64,000 nt of DNA. It comes from Eublepharis macularius. Taxonomy: Eukaryota; Chordata; Lepidosauria; Squamata; Eublepharidae. Made by a program: the position numbers and the translations under genes. The stretch covers positions 15,634,001-15,698,000 of the forward strand of contig NC_072805.1 of assembly GCF_028583425.1 (NCBI RefSeq). The letters run 5' to 3'. Positions 54,685-64,000 of the stretch are shown one piece after another (positions within the stretch are counted from its first letter, which is position 1; every line of letters starts with the position of its first letter). A model generated the notes under the pieces. The model was given only the letters and a program-made list of their open reading frames with translations. It ran no database searches and was not told the DNA's origin.

Positions 54685-54915
54685 ATTTATCCATTTATTT
54701 AACTGTTTATACCCTGCTTTTGAGGGACATAAAGCAACTTCCAACATTCTCCTCTCCTCTATTCATTTTCCCAACAACCCTGTACAGCGGATTAAGCTGA
54801 GAGAGACTGGCCAACCCAAGGTCACCCAGTGAGTTGCCACCGCGGAGTGGGGATTTGAAACTTTGTCTCCTGGATCCTAGTCCGTCACTCTTAACTACTA
54901 TACCACCCTGGGTCT
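54685..54915 (-). repeat. Diverged tRNA-derived SINE
   Basis: CAACCCAAGGTCACCCAGTG and TAACTACTATACCACCCTGG are the reversed conserved boxes. It lies upstream (in WTIP transcript sense) of exon 54519-54581. Confidence 0.6.
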
Positions 54916-55402
54916 CCATGGGATTCAGTTCCATTGAAGCTCCCCCCTGCCGTATCTGAGGCTGCGAGCCTTAATTATGTGCAGCCAACAAAGTAGTCAA
55001 CCGACAATTTAGAACCAACATCATCTTTCCAACAATGGCTAGCTAGAAGCTCCTGGAAAGCCTTCAAATGGGGCAAGAATGACTCCCCCCCCCACCAATT
55101 TGGGCGCAGTATCAAAGGAGCGTGAGAAAAGGAAAGACCAATGTTGTATTTTTAAACACTGAGGGCCTTTAAATTGCCATATCCTTAAGTCTGCCCTTAA
55201 CTCTGAAATGTCATATAGTAATGACTCAAGGGTGTGCACTATACGTCAGTTCTTCCACCTGAAGCTTCCAGACTGCCTCACGATAGGTCCACTACAGCCT
55301 ACAGGAAAATAGTGTTCGACGGAAGACTGAAGCCCCTTCCCCACATGTACTACAGTCACAATCTGAATGGGCCACCAGTAAATTGAACAAAAACCCCTGT
55401 TC

Positions 55403-55858
55403 ATGACTGACTGTGAGTCTCTCTGCACGAGATGCCTTGGTGTATGTTCGTCAAGAGTAGGAAGATGCAATTGTTAGCTGGGAAGCGTAGTTTTAAAAGA
55501 CAGAGCCCATGTAGATCACTCCTCAGAGGGTTTGTTAATTTCATCTTCACCTCCCCAGAGGCTCTGTTAATTTCACCTCACCTGTCTAAAACTGTGTGGT
55601 ATCACAACCAGAGGGCAGCCAGGAATGTAAATGGGCTGGAGCTGCCTTCCAGAGTTGGGCTTACACCTGGAGAGGTTCTAATGGGCTGAAGTTTCCCTTC
55701 TGGCATTCCACAGCCCCTTCATACAGCTCCAGTGTACAGCGAAGTCTTTGCCCTGCAGCCGACTCTGCCTTTTAAAACTACCCTTCCCAGCTAACATTGC
55801 ATCTCTCGACACGTGTTCTTCACGTGTCAGATGTCTCGTGTAGAGAGAGACTGTGACA
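55403..55858. mobile_element. Foldback MITE with about 95-bp inverted arms
   Basis: The left arm (TCTCTCTGCACGAGATGCC to TAGCTGGGAAGCGTAGTTTT) and right arm (AAAACTACCCTTCCCAGCTA to GTCTCGTGTAGAGAGAGACT) are diverged inverted copies around a unique centre of about 258 bp. Confidence 0.6.
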
Positions 55859-55899
55859 AAGTCTTCATAGTCCAGATCCGACCTCTGTACTGTATAATA

Positions 55900-58060
55900 T
55901 GTAACACTACTTGCACTGCCTATCAAAAAATGAAAACGGAGCCAGGTCTATCACTCCTTTTTTGGTCAAATATTTGAAGCACTAATAAAAAGGGCCTCCT
56001 TGTGATATTCCTGCACTACTTGAGAACGTGTTGAGATCCCATGTTGATACGTGGCTAAAGATACAGCTTGTGTTTCTTTGGGAGAGTGTTATGGACCCTT
56101 CCACAAATTTGGACAGCCACTTGTAAGCAGACTGGCGTACAGATACCTTAGCTTGCTGCCACCATCACAGTAGTCCAGCCAGCTAATGTTTAAACACTTA
56201 TTTGCTGTACACTGGACTTTACCTCACCTTGCTTCAGTCCAATATCAATAGGGTGCCACACGCCTCCCCCCTCCTGCCCCTCTCTTGCCCTGCAGGATAT
56301 GGGATGGCCTTGATAGCCTGAACGATTTGGGCAATTGCGGAGATAAGAACTTTTCAAAGAGGGTATCCGTAAGTGACTTGGGACGGGGCATAAGGGGGTG
56401 CTATCTGACTGTCACCCATTGGCAAGACCAGGCAAGACGGCCTTGGGAAAATGGTGAATGGGGTCAGAGATCCTCATAGCCAAGAATTTATCTCTTGGTC
56501 AGCACGGTATAATGGCATAGAGTTCACCCTCCAAAGCGGCCATTTTCTCCAGGGGAACTGATCTTTGTCATCTGGAGATCGGCTATAATTCCGAGAGATC
56601 AGGTATAATTCTGGGAGATCTCCAGACCCTGCCTGAAGGTTGGCAATTTTATCACACCATCACAGTCCTGAAAGGGAAATCTGGGGCAAGACCAAAACGA
56701 AACAGGTCAAGGATCGGGCTTGGTATAAAGCAGCTTTGTGTGTTCATACGAAGCTGTTCCTCTGAAGATCTTAACCATTAATTTTACATCCTTGACTGTG
56801 CATAAGGTATCACCTTTGAGTTGCAAAATGCATAATGCAGTGCTGTTCGAATGGATGTTCCTCAGAAGACTATCGGGTTCTCCTTAACATAAAGGACCTT
56901 GCTCAGCACTGCTCATCTTTGCTTGCAATACGAAGGCGACGAGACAGCACTGAGTGTGTTCTAGCTCACAATCACGTCCCATGTTTGAGCCCCCGACCCT
57001 GTTGATCACAGAGTAAGCCCCAGAATCATTTGGGGGCTCCCCTGCCAATAGAAGTGAAGCGGAGCATCTGTCCTGAAGATGCAGTTTGAAACACTTAGAG
57101 CTGTCCACATGGAAGAGGAATAGCTAATCTCCTCCTGATTTCAATAGTGAAATGTTTGCACGACTCCTTTTTATTCCATCTGGGGAACCAAATGGCTCCA
57201 TGACCAGCTGGCCAGCATTTTAGAAGGTTGTGACCTCAGGAGTTGGGGCTGCAACAGGTGGGAAGGTCTGGGCAGAGCAGACGGCAAAAGATTACCAAGA
57301 GCATAAACTCAGCTAATTCTCCATCACTGTTGCAATGAATTTAATTGAACCATCTGGTTGTCATCTGATAAGGAAAGCAAAGAACCATTTATTGATTAAC
57401 AGGGGACAGAACTCCTGGAGAGGTGAATGGCCTTGTGGGCAGGTTTAAGTAATTTACGACTCTCAGGACGGCTGTAAATAATGCTATTTATTAGCTAGAA
57501 GAGACAAGTTGATGCAGAATATCTTTTTCTATGTGACCAATTAAACTAAAACCATATTATGTTTTTAAATAGGAGAATCGTATTTCGTCTTTTCAGAAAA
57601 CAGTTGGATGTTTCCAGTTCAAGAAAATACTGCAGAACGTGCAGCTGTTTAACATTCGAAGCAAAATATTTCACAAGCGGCCCAAAGTGGCATACGTACA
57701 CACACCACAGCTAAGCTGTGGCATCTCTGCTTCTTCCAGATCTCTTTATTGATCTGGAGAGGCTGTTTGGGTATAGATTGAAACTGGATTAACAGAATTA
57801 AAATCTTGAATGTTCCCAGTTCTTCCGTTTACTAAAGCAGCATTCATACACAGTTTTTATGTAAAGTGCTTTAAAAGGGGGGGAGGGTCTTTCCGATCAT
57901 GTATCAGGAATTTAGGTATAAATGGTAGGGCTTAAAGCTTTTAAACACACACCCACAGGGTTCAGTGAGATCGCCATGGTTGACCACTGCAACATCTTAA
58001 AAGTCTAAAAATTATTGTGGTAGAAAACTCTGTGATTCAGAGTCTGTTTCATCAGATGCT
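55900..58060. other. Presumed WTIP intron or upstream DNA, nothing coding recognised
   Basis: Apart from one MITE fragment at 56512-56655 there is no supported feature. LIM1 of WTIP was searched for (C-x2-C and DCFTC-like words on the minus strand) and not found. Confidence 0.45.
56512..56655 (-). repeat. TAGGGTTG-family MITE fragment
   Basis: CACCCTCCAAAGCGGCCATT, then GGGAGATCTCCAGACC and GGTTGGCAAT, match the family in reverse. Both ends are decayed. Confidence 0.6.
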
Positions 58061-58065
58061 TTTTT

Positions 58066-58610
58066 AAAAATCATAGAATCATAGGGTTGGAAGGCACCTC
58101 CAAGGTCATCTAGTCCAACCCCCAGCACAGTGCAGGAAATTCACAACTACCTCCCCCCGCCATACCCCCAGTGACCCTTGCTCCATGCCCAGAAGATGAC
58201 ATAACACCATCAGGACCCCTAACCAATCTAGCCTGGGGGAAATTGCTTCCTGACCCCAAGGTGGCGATCAGCATTATCCTGGGCATGTAAGATGGGGCCA
58301 CAAGAACCGAGCACTGATGTAACCCTTCCTGCCCTCCCTCTCATGATCTGCCCAGGTTCACAGAATCAGCACTGCGGTCAGATGGCCATCTAGTTTCTGC
58401 TTAAAAACCTCCAAAGAAGGAGAGCCCACCACCTCCGGAGGAAGCCTGTTCCGCTGAGGGACTGCTCTGTCAGGAAAGTTTTCCTAATAACTCTTTTGAT
58501 TTAATTTCAATCCATTGGTTCTGGTTCGACTTTCTGGGGCAATGGAAAATAACTCTGCACTATCCTCTATATGACAGCCCTTCAAGTACTTGAAGATGGT
58601 TATATATAAA
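58066..58610 (-). repeat. CR1 LINE 3' fragment
   Basis: Starts ATCATAGAATCATAGGGTTG and continues AAGGTCATCTAGTCCAACCC, the classic reversed CR1 3' end. It extends into the CR1 3' coding region (TGGCCATCTAGTTTCTGCTT). Confidence 0.85.
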
Positions 58611-58914
58611 ATATATAAAATATATATAGTTAATTAAAAACATCCAAAAAGAATCAAAGCTACATGGCAGAAAGTCAAAACGGAAAATGATCATTAAAAA
58701 TTTTCATCTAAAATGGAGACGTCATCAAGGGACACCAAAATAGCAAGCATACAAACAAACACACACACACCCCTGTACAATCTAGGAAAAATAAGAAAAC
58801 TGTCATTCTTCATCTCTTTACAATCCCTTCCTCTACATTCTCTCAAATAGTTTGTTCTTTAAAGAAAACAGAAATCCCCCACCCGTAACACTGGTTTACA
58901 CAAAAATTGCTGGT

Positions 58915-58998
58915 TTTGAGGATTGGAAGGGACCTCCAGGGTCATCTAGTCCAACCCCTTGCACAGTACAGGAAATTTACAACTACCCGCTCCCAAGT
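58915..58998 (-). repeat. CR1 LINE short fragment
   Basis: GGTCATCTAGTCCAACCCCT and flanking bases match the CR1 3' end in the same orientation as the copy at 58066-58610. Confidence 0.75.
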
Positions 58999-59639
58999 TC
59001 TAAACTAACTCTTGTTCTATTGGCATAGACTCTTTCTTAAGTGCCACTTGTGGTTCTTTGCCCCCCCAGCAAGGAGATCTAGACACAAACCTGAACGTAT
59101 TTGCAATTCTAGTTTATTCACTGCTCCCTGTTCAAGAGTGAAACTAGCCATTCCTCGATACACGACAGCAGCTGTTCTGGCTTTGAATACAGAAAGGCTT
59201 GTAGAAGAATGCAAACCTCCGCTTCTTTCCTGTGCCGGCAAATTGTGGACTAGAGCGCAAAGAGCAAATCAGACACCCTTCTGAGAATCGTAACACAGCA
59301 CAATCGCTATTTATTTGAATGGCTCCACCAGCATCCAAAACAAAAGGATGCAACACAAAAGACTTGAGATAAGCTTAAAGATAAGAGCAGCAGACAATGC
59401 AAGGTATACACGAAGACTTCTGTATGCATTTCAACATACAAAATGCTTTGCAATCTTAGAGCTTCTTGGGGAATTCTTGAAAAATCCCCCACACTGTGCT
59501 GTTGCACCAATATAGATAAAAGCACGTGGCCATAATCAATATTAAGCAATACTAGGCCATGCACTTGTATTCTAGATGAACTTTCAAACTTTGCATGAAC
59601 CGTCTGTGTGTTTTTTTCAGTGTTAGGTAACTCTAACAG

Positions 59640-60180
59640 GTGTGCTTTAATCTTTTAACAGTCAATTAAAATAGTGGACTGTATCTAGATTAATGTCCCT
59701 CTATCAGAGATTCAACCAATAGTGATCTCTTAACTCTTTCTGACATTTCTCAGAGATATATAGTTTTGTTTTGCAAGTTAAGTATAACATCATTTTTTAC
59801 TAACTGAAAGGTTATACAATAGAAATTATGAATAGTCAATGAAGCATCCAACCAATTATCGTTCGTTTGTGCTATCATGTGAAAAAGATCTTAGATATTT
59901 GCATATGATAACTTATAAAAAATGCAAATTCAGATAAAGTGTCAGAGCTCTGATGGAAGAAATCTCTTGAGAAAATCTAGGTGAAATTATCTTTACCTGT
60001 GCATTTCATAAAAACTTTGATCATGTTAAACTTAAAATTAATTAGGAAATGTTAGCAAACTTATTTCTTACTGCCTTTCTGTGTTCTGTTTTTATAGGAT
60101 TCATATTAATAACCATTTATATTTTAATTACTTGCTTCATTAAAAAATTAAGGTGTATTTTCAGTAAAGTAAAATAAACT
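59640..60180 (+). repeat. AT-rich interspersed repeat, partner of 5385-6010
   Basis: TCTAGATTAATGTCCCTCTA, GGTTATACAATAGAAATTAT and TCATGTGAAAAAGATCTTAG match the reverse complement of the other copy over about 550 bp with many differences. Family unknown. Confidence 0.55.
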
Positions 60181-60619
60181 CTAGACAGGTGTCTGTATGC
60201 TTAATAAGGAGCTGTGAAGCAATATCGAACCCTATATAAAATAAATGTACTGATAAACCGGTGGTTTGAAGAACGTAGCTGACAGGTCTGAAAACTAATT
60301 GCTAAAAGCTTTCCAAAAGAAAGATAAATCTTTCTTTTGGCTAGTAGAAGCTTGATTCAGACACGAGCAAAAAGCTCACTGCAGTGCAGACTCAGCAGGG
60401 GCAAGTTTGGTTGAGAGATTGTGACAGGCCCAGGATGACCTGGGGAGCTTCCATGGCAGAACAGGTCCTAATCCAATACTTTAACCACTACAGAACGCCA
60501 CCCCTCGCTCCTGCAGAAATCCCTAATGAGACTCGGTACCAGTGAATATGTGGTCTACCTAGCTGGTTATGTTATCAGCATTCCACCTTGAATGATCGTC
60601 TCGGACTTTCAGGATCGCT

Positions 60620-61146
60620 CACTCAAGTGCACAAAATGCACAAAATAAGTGAAAATGCACAAAATACCGCAGTGGCCATTTGAGCGGCGGGAAGGCCCTT
60701 TTCAGCCTCCTCCACCGCCCTGCGGGCCCATGCAGCTGCAGAGGAGGATGAAAAGGGCCTTTCCACCCCTCGCTGGAGGAAGGGGAGGAGGCCACGAGCC
60801 CAAAGGGTGGCAGAGAAGGCCGGAGCTGCTGATGCTGGGCTGCGGCCTCCACTACCCCAGCAGCAGAGCCAAGGTAAGTGGGGGGCTGGGGGCTGGAGTT
60901 TGTGGGCTTTGGGCCATTTAAAGGGCCCTGCCGCTTGCAAGTGGCAGGAAAGGGCCCTTTAAACTATCAAATGCCCCTTTCCGTGCTGCTGCTAAGCAGC
61001 TGGAAAGGGGCATTTAAACCCCACGAACCATGAACTGGTTTGTGAACTTGCCGCAGTTCATGGGGTTCATGGTTCCTTGTTTGTGAAAACGCCATGAACT
61101 ACGAAACACATGGTTCGGTTTTCATGTGGTTCGTGCCCATGTCTAG
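60620..61146. repeat. Right end of a related hAT-type element
   Basis: GAACCATGAACTGGTTTGTG, TGGTTCGGTTTTCATGTGGT and the end GTTCGTGCCCATGTCTA match the right half of 52936-53279. The left part is GC-rich and its left terminus is not clear. Confidence 0.55.
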
Positions 61147-61296
61147 TAAAGAGATCTCAGGAAAGGAGAAGCATCCGCATGGTTCTAGTCCATACCACTC
61201 TGATGAAGTAAGGAAGAGCAGTGAGATCACATGGGTGGGACTGGAAACCACATGGATGTGGTAATGCAGCCATACAGGAGGGAAAACTGCTCTATG

Positions 61297-61372
61297 GCTG
61301 TTTTCACGCTGCTTACCGGCCATGGAACATCGTGCCAAGCTCCCAGAATGACAGCGTCTTCCTGGAACGATT
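61297..61372. repeat. Single arm of the 9512-9662 palindrome family
   Basis: GCTGTTTTCACGCTGCTTAC, GGCCATGGAACATCGTGCCA and GAATGACAGCGTCTTCCTGG match one arm with several changes. The opposing arm is absent. Confidence 0.6.
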
Positions 61373-61479
61373 TTGCACGAGAACAGCAGAAATGGCCACT
61401 ATCCTCTCTTACCGTATTGTGCTTTTAGCACCGAAGCCTCTGGACTTTGGCTGAGACGAAACGGCAGCACAGAATGTTC

Positions 61480-63070
61480 AGAGAACGGACCTTTGGACAC
61501 TTACTGTGAAGGGTCCTTCTTCTCTGAGGTCAGGAGGACATCTTGGGTGTTTCCCACCATCCTATTGGGGAAGCAGGAAGTAGAATTTCTTCCTCTTCCT
61601 TTAGTAGGCGGAACCACCCTCTCTGTCCTCAGTTCGGGTGACTCCCCTCAGCAGTATATGTTCTTATATTCGATCACCTGTAATACTTAGCACAAAGGTC
61701 TTTCCAATACAGAAAGGAGAAGTCTATACCCAAAAATAGTTCTAGACATGTAGAGGAGAAAATGAAGAATAGGTAGTGTGAGAGAAAGAAAGGATGGGAA
61801 AGCTCTGTTATGTCCTTGCAGTCTCTGAAGATCTTGGGAGGGCAAGAAGTCCTCCTGACCTCAGAGGAGAAGGACCCTTCACAGTAAGTGTCCAAAGGTC
61901 CGTTCTCCCTCTGAGGCGGAGGACATCTTGGGTGCTCCCAAAGCAGCGCACTGTTCTCTGGGTGGGGCAAGATCTTCGTCCTCCACGATGTGCTGTAGAA
62001 CTCGTCTTCTGAAGGCTGCGTCAGCTGAGGAGTAGGTGTACAGATGATGTTTAATGAAGGTGGAAAACGAAGACCAAGTGGCGGCTTTACATATTTCTTC
62101 TATTGAGACGTTTTTTCGAAGAGCTGCATTGGTTGCAGTGCTTCTAACGGAATGCTTTGTAATTCCCTTACGGATGTTCAATTTGAGGGCTTTGTACACT
62201 TCCTTAATGCAGGTCTTGACGCTGTGAGCAACTGCTGCCAGTGACATGCGTTGTCCAAGTTTGGGAGGTGTGATATTTATGAAGAAAGAGTCTTGAGGAA
62301 CCACTCCCGTGGGTGAAGATGTTCTCAACTCAGCCAGTCTGCCTGAACGTTGTGTAGGCCTTTGACGTGTTCTGCGGCGATTGATAGGAGGTTCTTCTCC
62401 GCCCAGCTGATCATTCTGTTTGCCTCCCGTTGTAGTCACGACTATCTTGTCCCCCCTTGTTTGTTGGTATACGTCTTTGCAGCTACATTGTCTGTTGGGG
62501 TCAGGACATGTGATTGAGAGATCTGACTGCTGAATCTGTTCAACGCGAGGAGGATGGCTCTCATTTCCAGAACGTTGATCGGTAGAGACTGTTCTTTCAC
62601 CGTCCAGAGCCCTTGGACTGGGGACCTGGTCAGAGTGGCTCCCCAGCCCCGTAGGCTTGCATCCATAAATATCTGAATGTAAGCTGGAGTGAGAAAACTC
62701 TTGCCTTGTTTTAGATTGGATTCTGTCATCCACCATTGTAGGCTCTCTTTGACATGTCTGGATAGCTGTATCTTGATGACCTGTCTCCGTGCCATCTGCA
62801 TCTGAAAGGGTCTCAAAAGGGATTTTTTCTACTTTGATTCCCTCCTCGGAGAAGAACTGGAAGAGGATCCATGGCCTCCAGGGAGTCATTGGACACGGAG
62901 GACAGCTTTTTGGAACATGCATCGGGTTGTTCCCAGGGAGCTGGCCTACCAATGGCAGGAACAAACCCAGCCGGCACCGGCATGCCTCCATGGCTTGCAT
63001 GGCCCCCCGACAAGGAGCACTCCTCGGCCGAGCCTAGGCCCTCAAAACGGCCCTGTCTTTCCAAGCGGGA
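61480..63070 (-). pseudogene. DIRS-like retrotransposon fragment (RNase H and tyrosine recombinase)
   Basis: A minus-strand frame (62816-62442) has the DIRS RNase H features IFMDASLRGWGATL, LPINVLEMRAILLAL and NKQGGTR. A second frame (63000-61879) encodes the end of a tyrosine recombinase: GITKHSVRSTATNAAL (H-x2-R) and EEICKAATWSS, then a Tyr-containing tail. These enzymes integrate circular cDNA without an integrase. A roughly 60-bp sequence at 61481-61545 reappears inverted at 61848-61908, as expected of DIRS terminal and internal complementary regions. The reverse transcriptase is missing, so this copy is dead. Confidence 0.75.
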
Positions 63071-63077
63071 GCTTTAA

Positions 63078-63200
63078 ATTATTGATTTTATGGTTTTGAT
63101 TGATTCACTGTGTTTTATGAAGGTTGTTAGCCGCCCTGAGCCCATTTGTTAGGAGGGCGGGGTATAAATCAAATCAAATAAATAAATAATAAATAAATTG
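63078..63200 (+). repeat. LINE 3' tail (L2/CR1-like)
   Basis: GTTAGCCGCCCTGAGCCCAT, GGAGGGCGGGGTATAAATCA and an AATAA-repeat tail, directly next to the DIRS-like fragment. Confidence 0.6.
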
Positions 63201-63209
63201 GCCCCAAAC

Positions 63210-64000
63210 AGGAAGTGCAGAATTGCTGCATGATTCTGCAAGCAACTTGTCCATCCCAGTCTAGATCCTGCTGCATGGCCAAACTGAACCACAAAGCCCT
63301 TTTATGTAGAAAAGGTGTGGCCAAATCCTGTAATTCTGGCCTATTCTACTCTCCAGATTTATGCCTGACCACGGAAGAGTTTTCTTGACAGAAGGCCAGA
63401 GATGAAACCAAGATGGCACCATACAGTTGTACAGCCCTGGAGCTCCAGCCTCAGGAATCTTCCTCCAATTTAAGTTGCTCTTCTGTTGGAGGAAGAGCCA
63501 CTTAAGTTGGAAGACAGCATCAAACATGGCCCAGGGGAGTGGTAGGACACAAGCCATTTGTACAAAAGTGTGTTCTCTCTCTCACTCACAAAACCAATTT
63601 TATTTTCCTTGCCTGAGAAGCAACAGATAGAGTTTTAATTTTTTTAAACTAAACTTTGGGTTAAAATTTGGAAGGATCACTGCTTAAACCATTTGCATAC
63701 TTGTGTGAACCTCTGACCTCCCACAGGATGTGCCACAGGATGGGGTGCTTTAGCAACCTGGAGGATTCATGCATCCACGTGTGGCTTGCATCAGCAGACG
63801 GAGGTAAGCTTATCAGATTCCCTCCTGTTTTTTTCACACACCCTGCTGCCCTTGTGCTCAGGGTCTCCTGGTCCTCAAAGCAGAGTTTCAGGACAAATAT
63901 AAGGAAGGGGAAGGCCAAGCAAGATACGCTCAGCCAACTCCTTCCATGGGCTCTTTCATTGGATGCAACCCAAAGGCGGGTAGTTCCAAGATAATACCAA
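63210..64000. other. Unassigned sequence at right edge
   Basis: No exon or repeat recognised. ORFs of 60-108 codons overlap on both strands without familiar motifs. Confidence 0.4.

Noticed and set aside
61879..63000. 373-codon ORF as a host gene
   Set aside because: Its C-terminal half is a DIRS tyrosine recombinase, and part of it overlaps the RNase H frame of the same element in another frame.
54600..64000. WTIP LIM1 or first exon
   Set aside because: No minus-strand LIM1-like cysteine pattern with splice sites was recognised; it probably lies beyond the window.

Overview
This window is vertebrate nuclear DNA, most likely from a squamate reptile (lizard or gecko). It contains spliced exons of two conserved animal genes set in long introns and intergenic DNA packed with interspersed repeats. 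The repeat mix points to squamates: Sauria-type tRNA SINEs, a Bov-B (RTE) fragment, CR1, L1, 5S-rRNA-headed SINEs, a DIRS-like fragment, Penelope-like repeats and several hAT-type MITEs. The species cannot be named from the sequence.

Layout. (1) 1-11177, plus strand: the last eight coding exons of GPI (glucose-6-phosphate isomerase), 266 codons up to the stop at 11175-11177. Earlier exons lie left of the window. (2) 11178 to about 38600: GPI 3' UTR and an intergenic region with no convincing host gene. It holds nested transposon insertions, including a degenerate LINE (21179-24540) and hAT elements with intact 8-bp target-site duplications (TSDs). (3) About 38610-54581, minus strand: the 3' UTR and last five coding exons of an Ajuba-family LIM protein, best matched to WTIP (LIM2 and LIM3). 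Exon 1 and LIM1 lie beyond the right part I can read. A full-length L1 (46484-52412) with two intact ORFs and a perfect 18-bp TSD sits antisense in one WTIP intron. (4) About 54600-64000: presumed WTIP intron or upstream DNA with CR1, an AT-rich repeat, a hAT-like fragment and a DIRS-like fragment (RNase H plus tyrosine recombinase).

GPI and WTIP are convergent here. In human, as I recall, GPI, PDCD2L, UBA2 and WTIP all run the same way, and I see no PDCD2L or UBA2 exons between GPI and WTIP here.

Most interesting signal: two families of Penelope-like repeats carry a hammerhead-ribozyme-like core (CTGANGA, a short stem, GAAA). Its stem II covaries between copies, and many copies are arranged as divergent inverted pairs.
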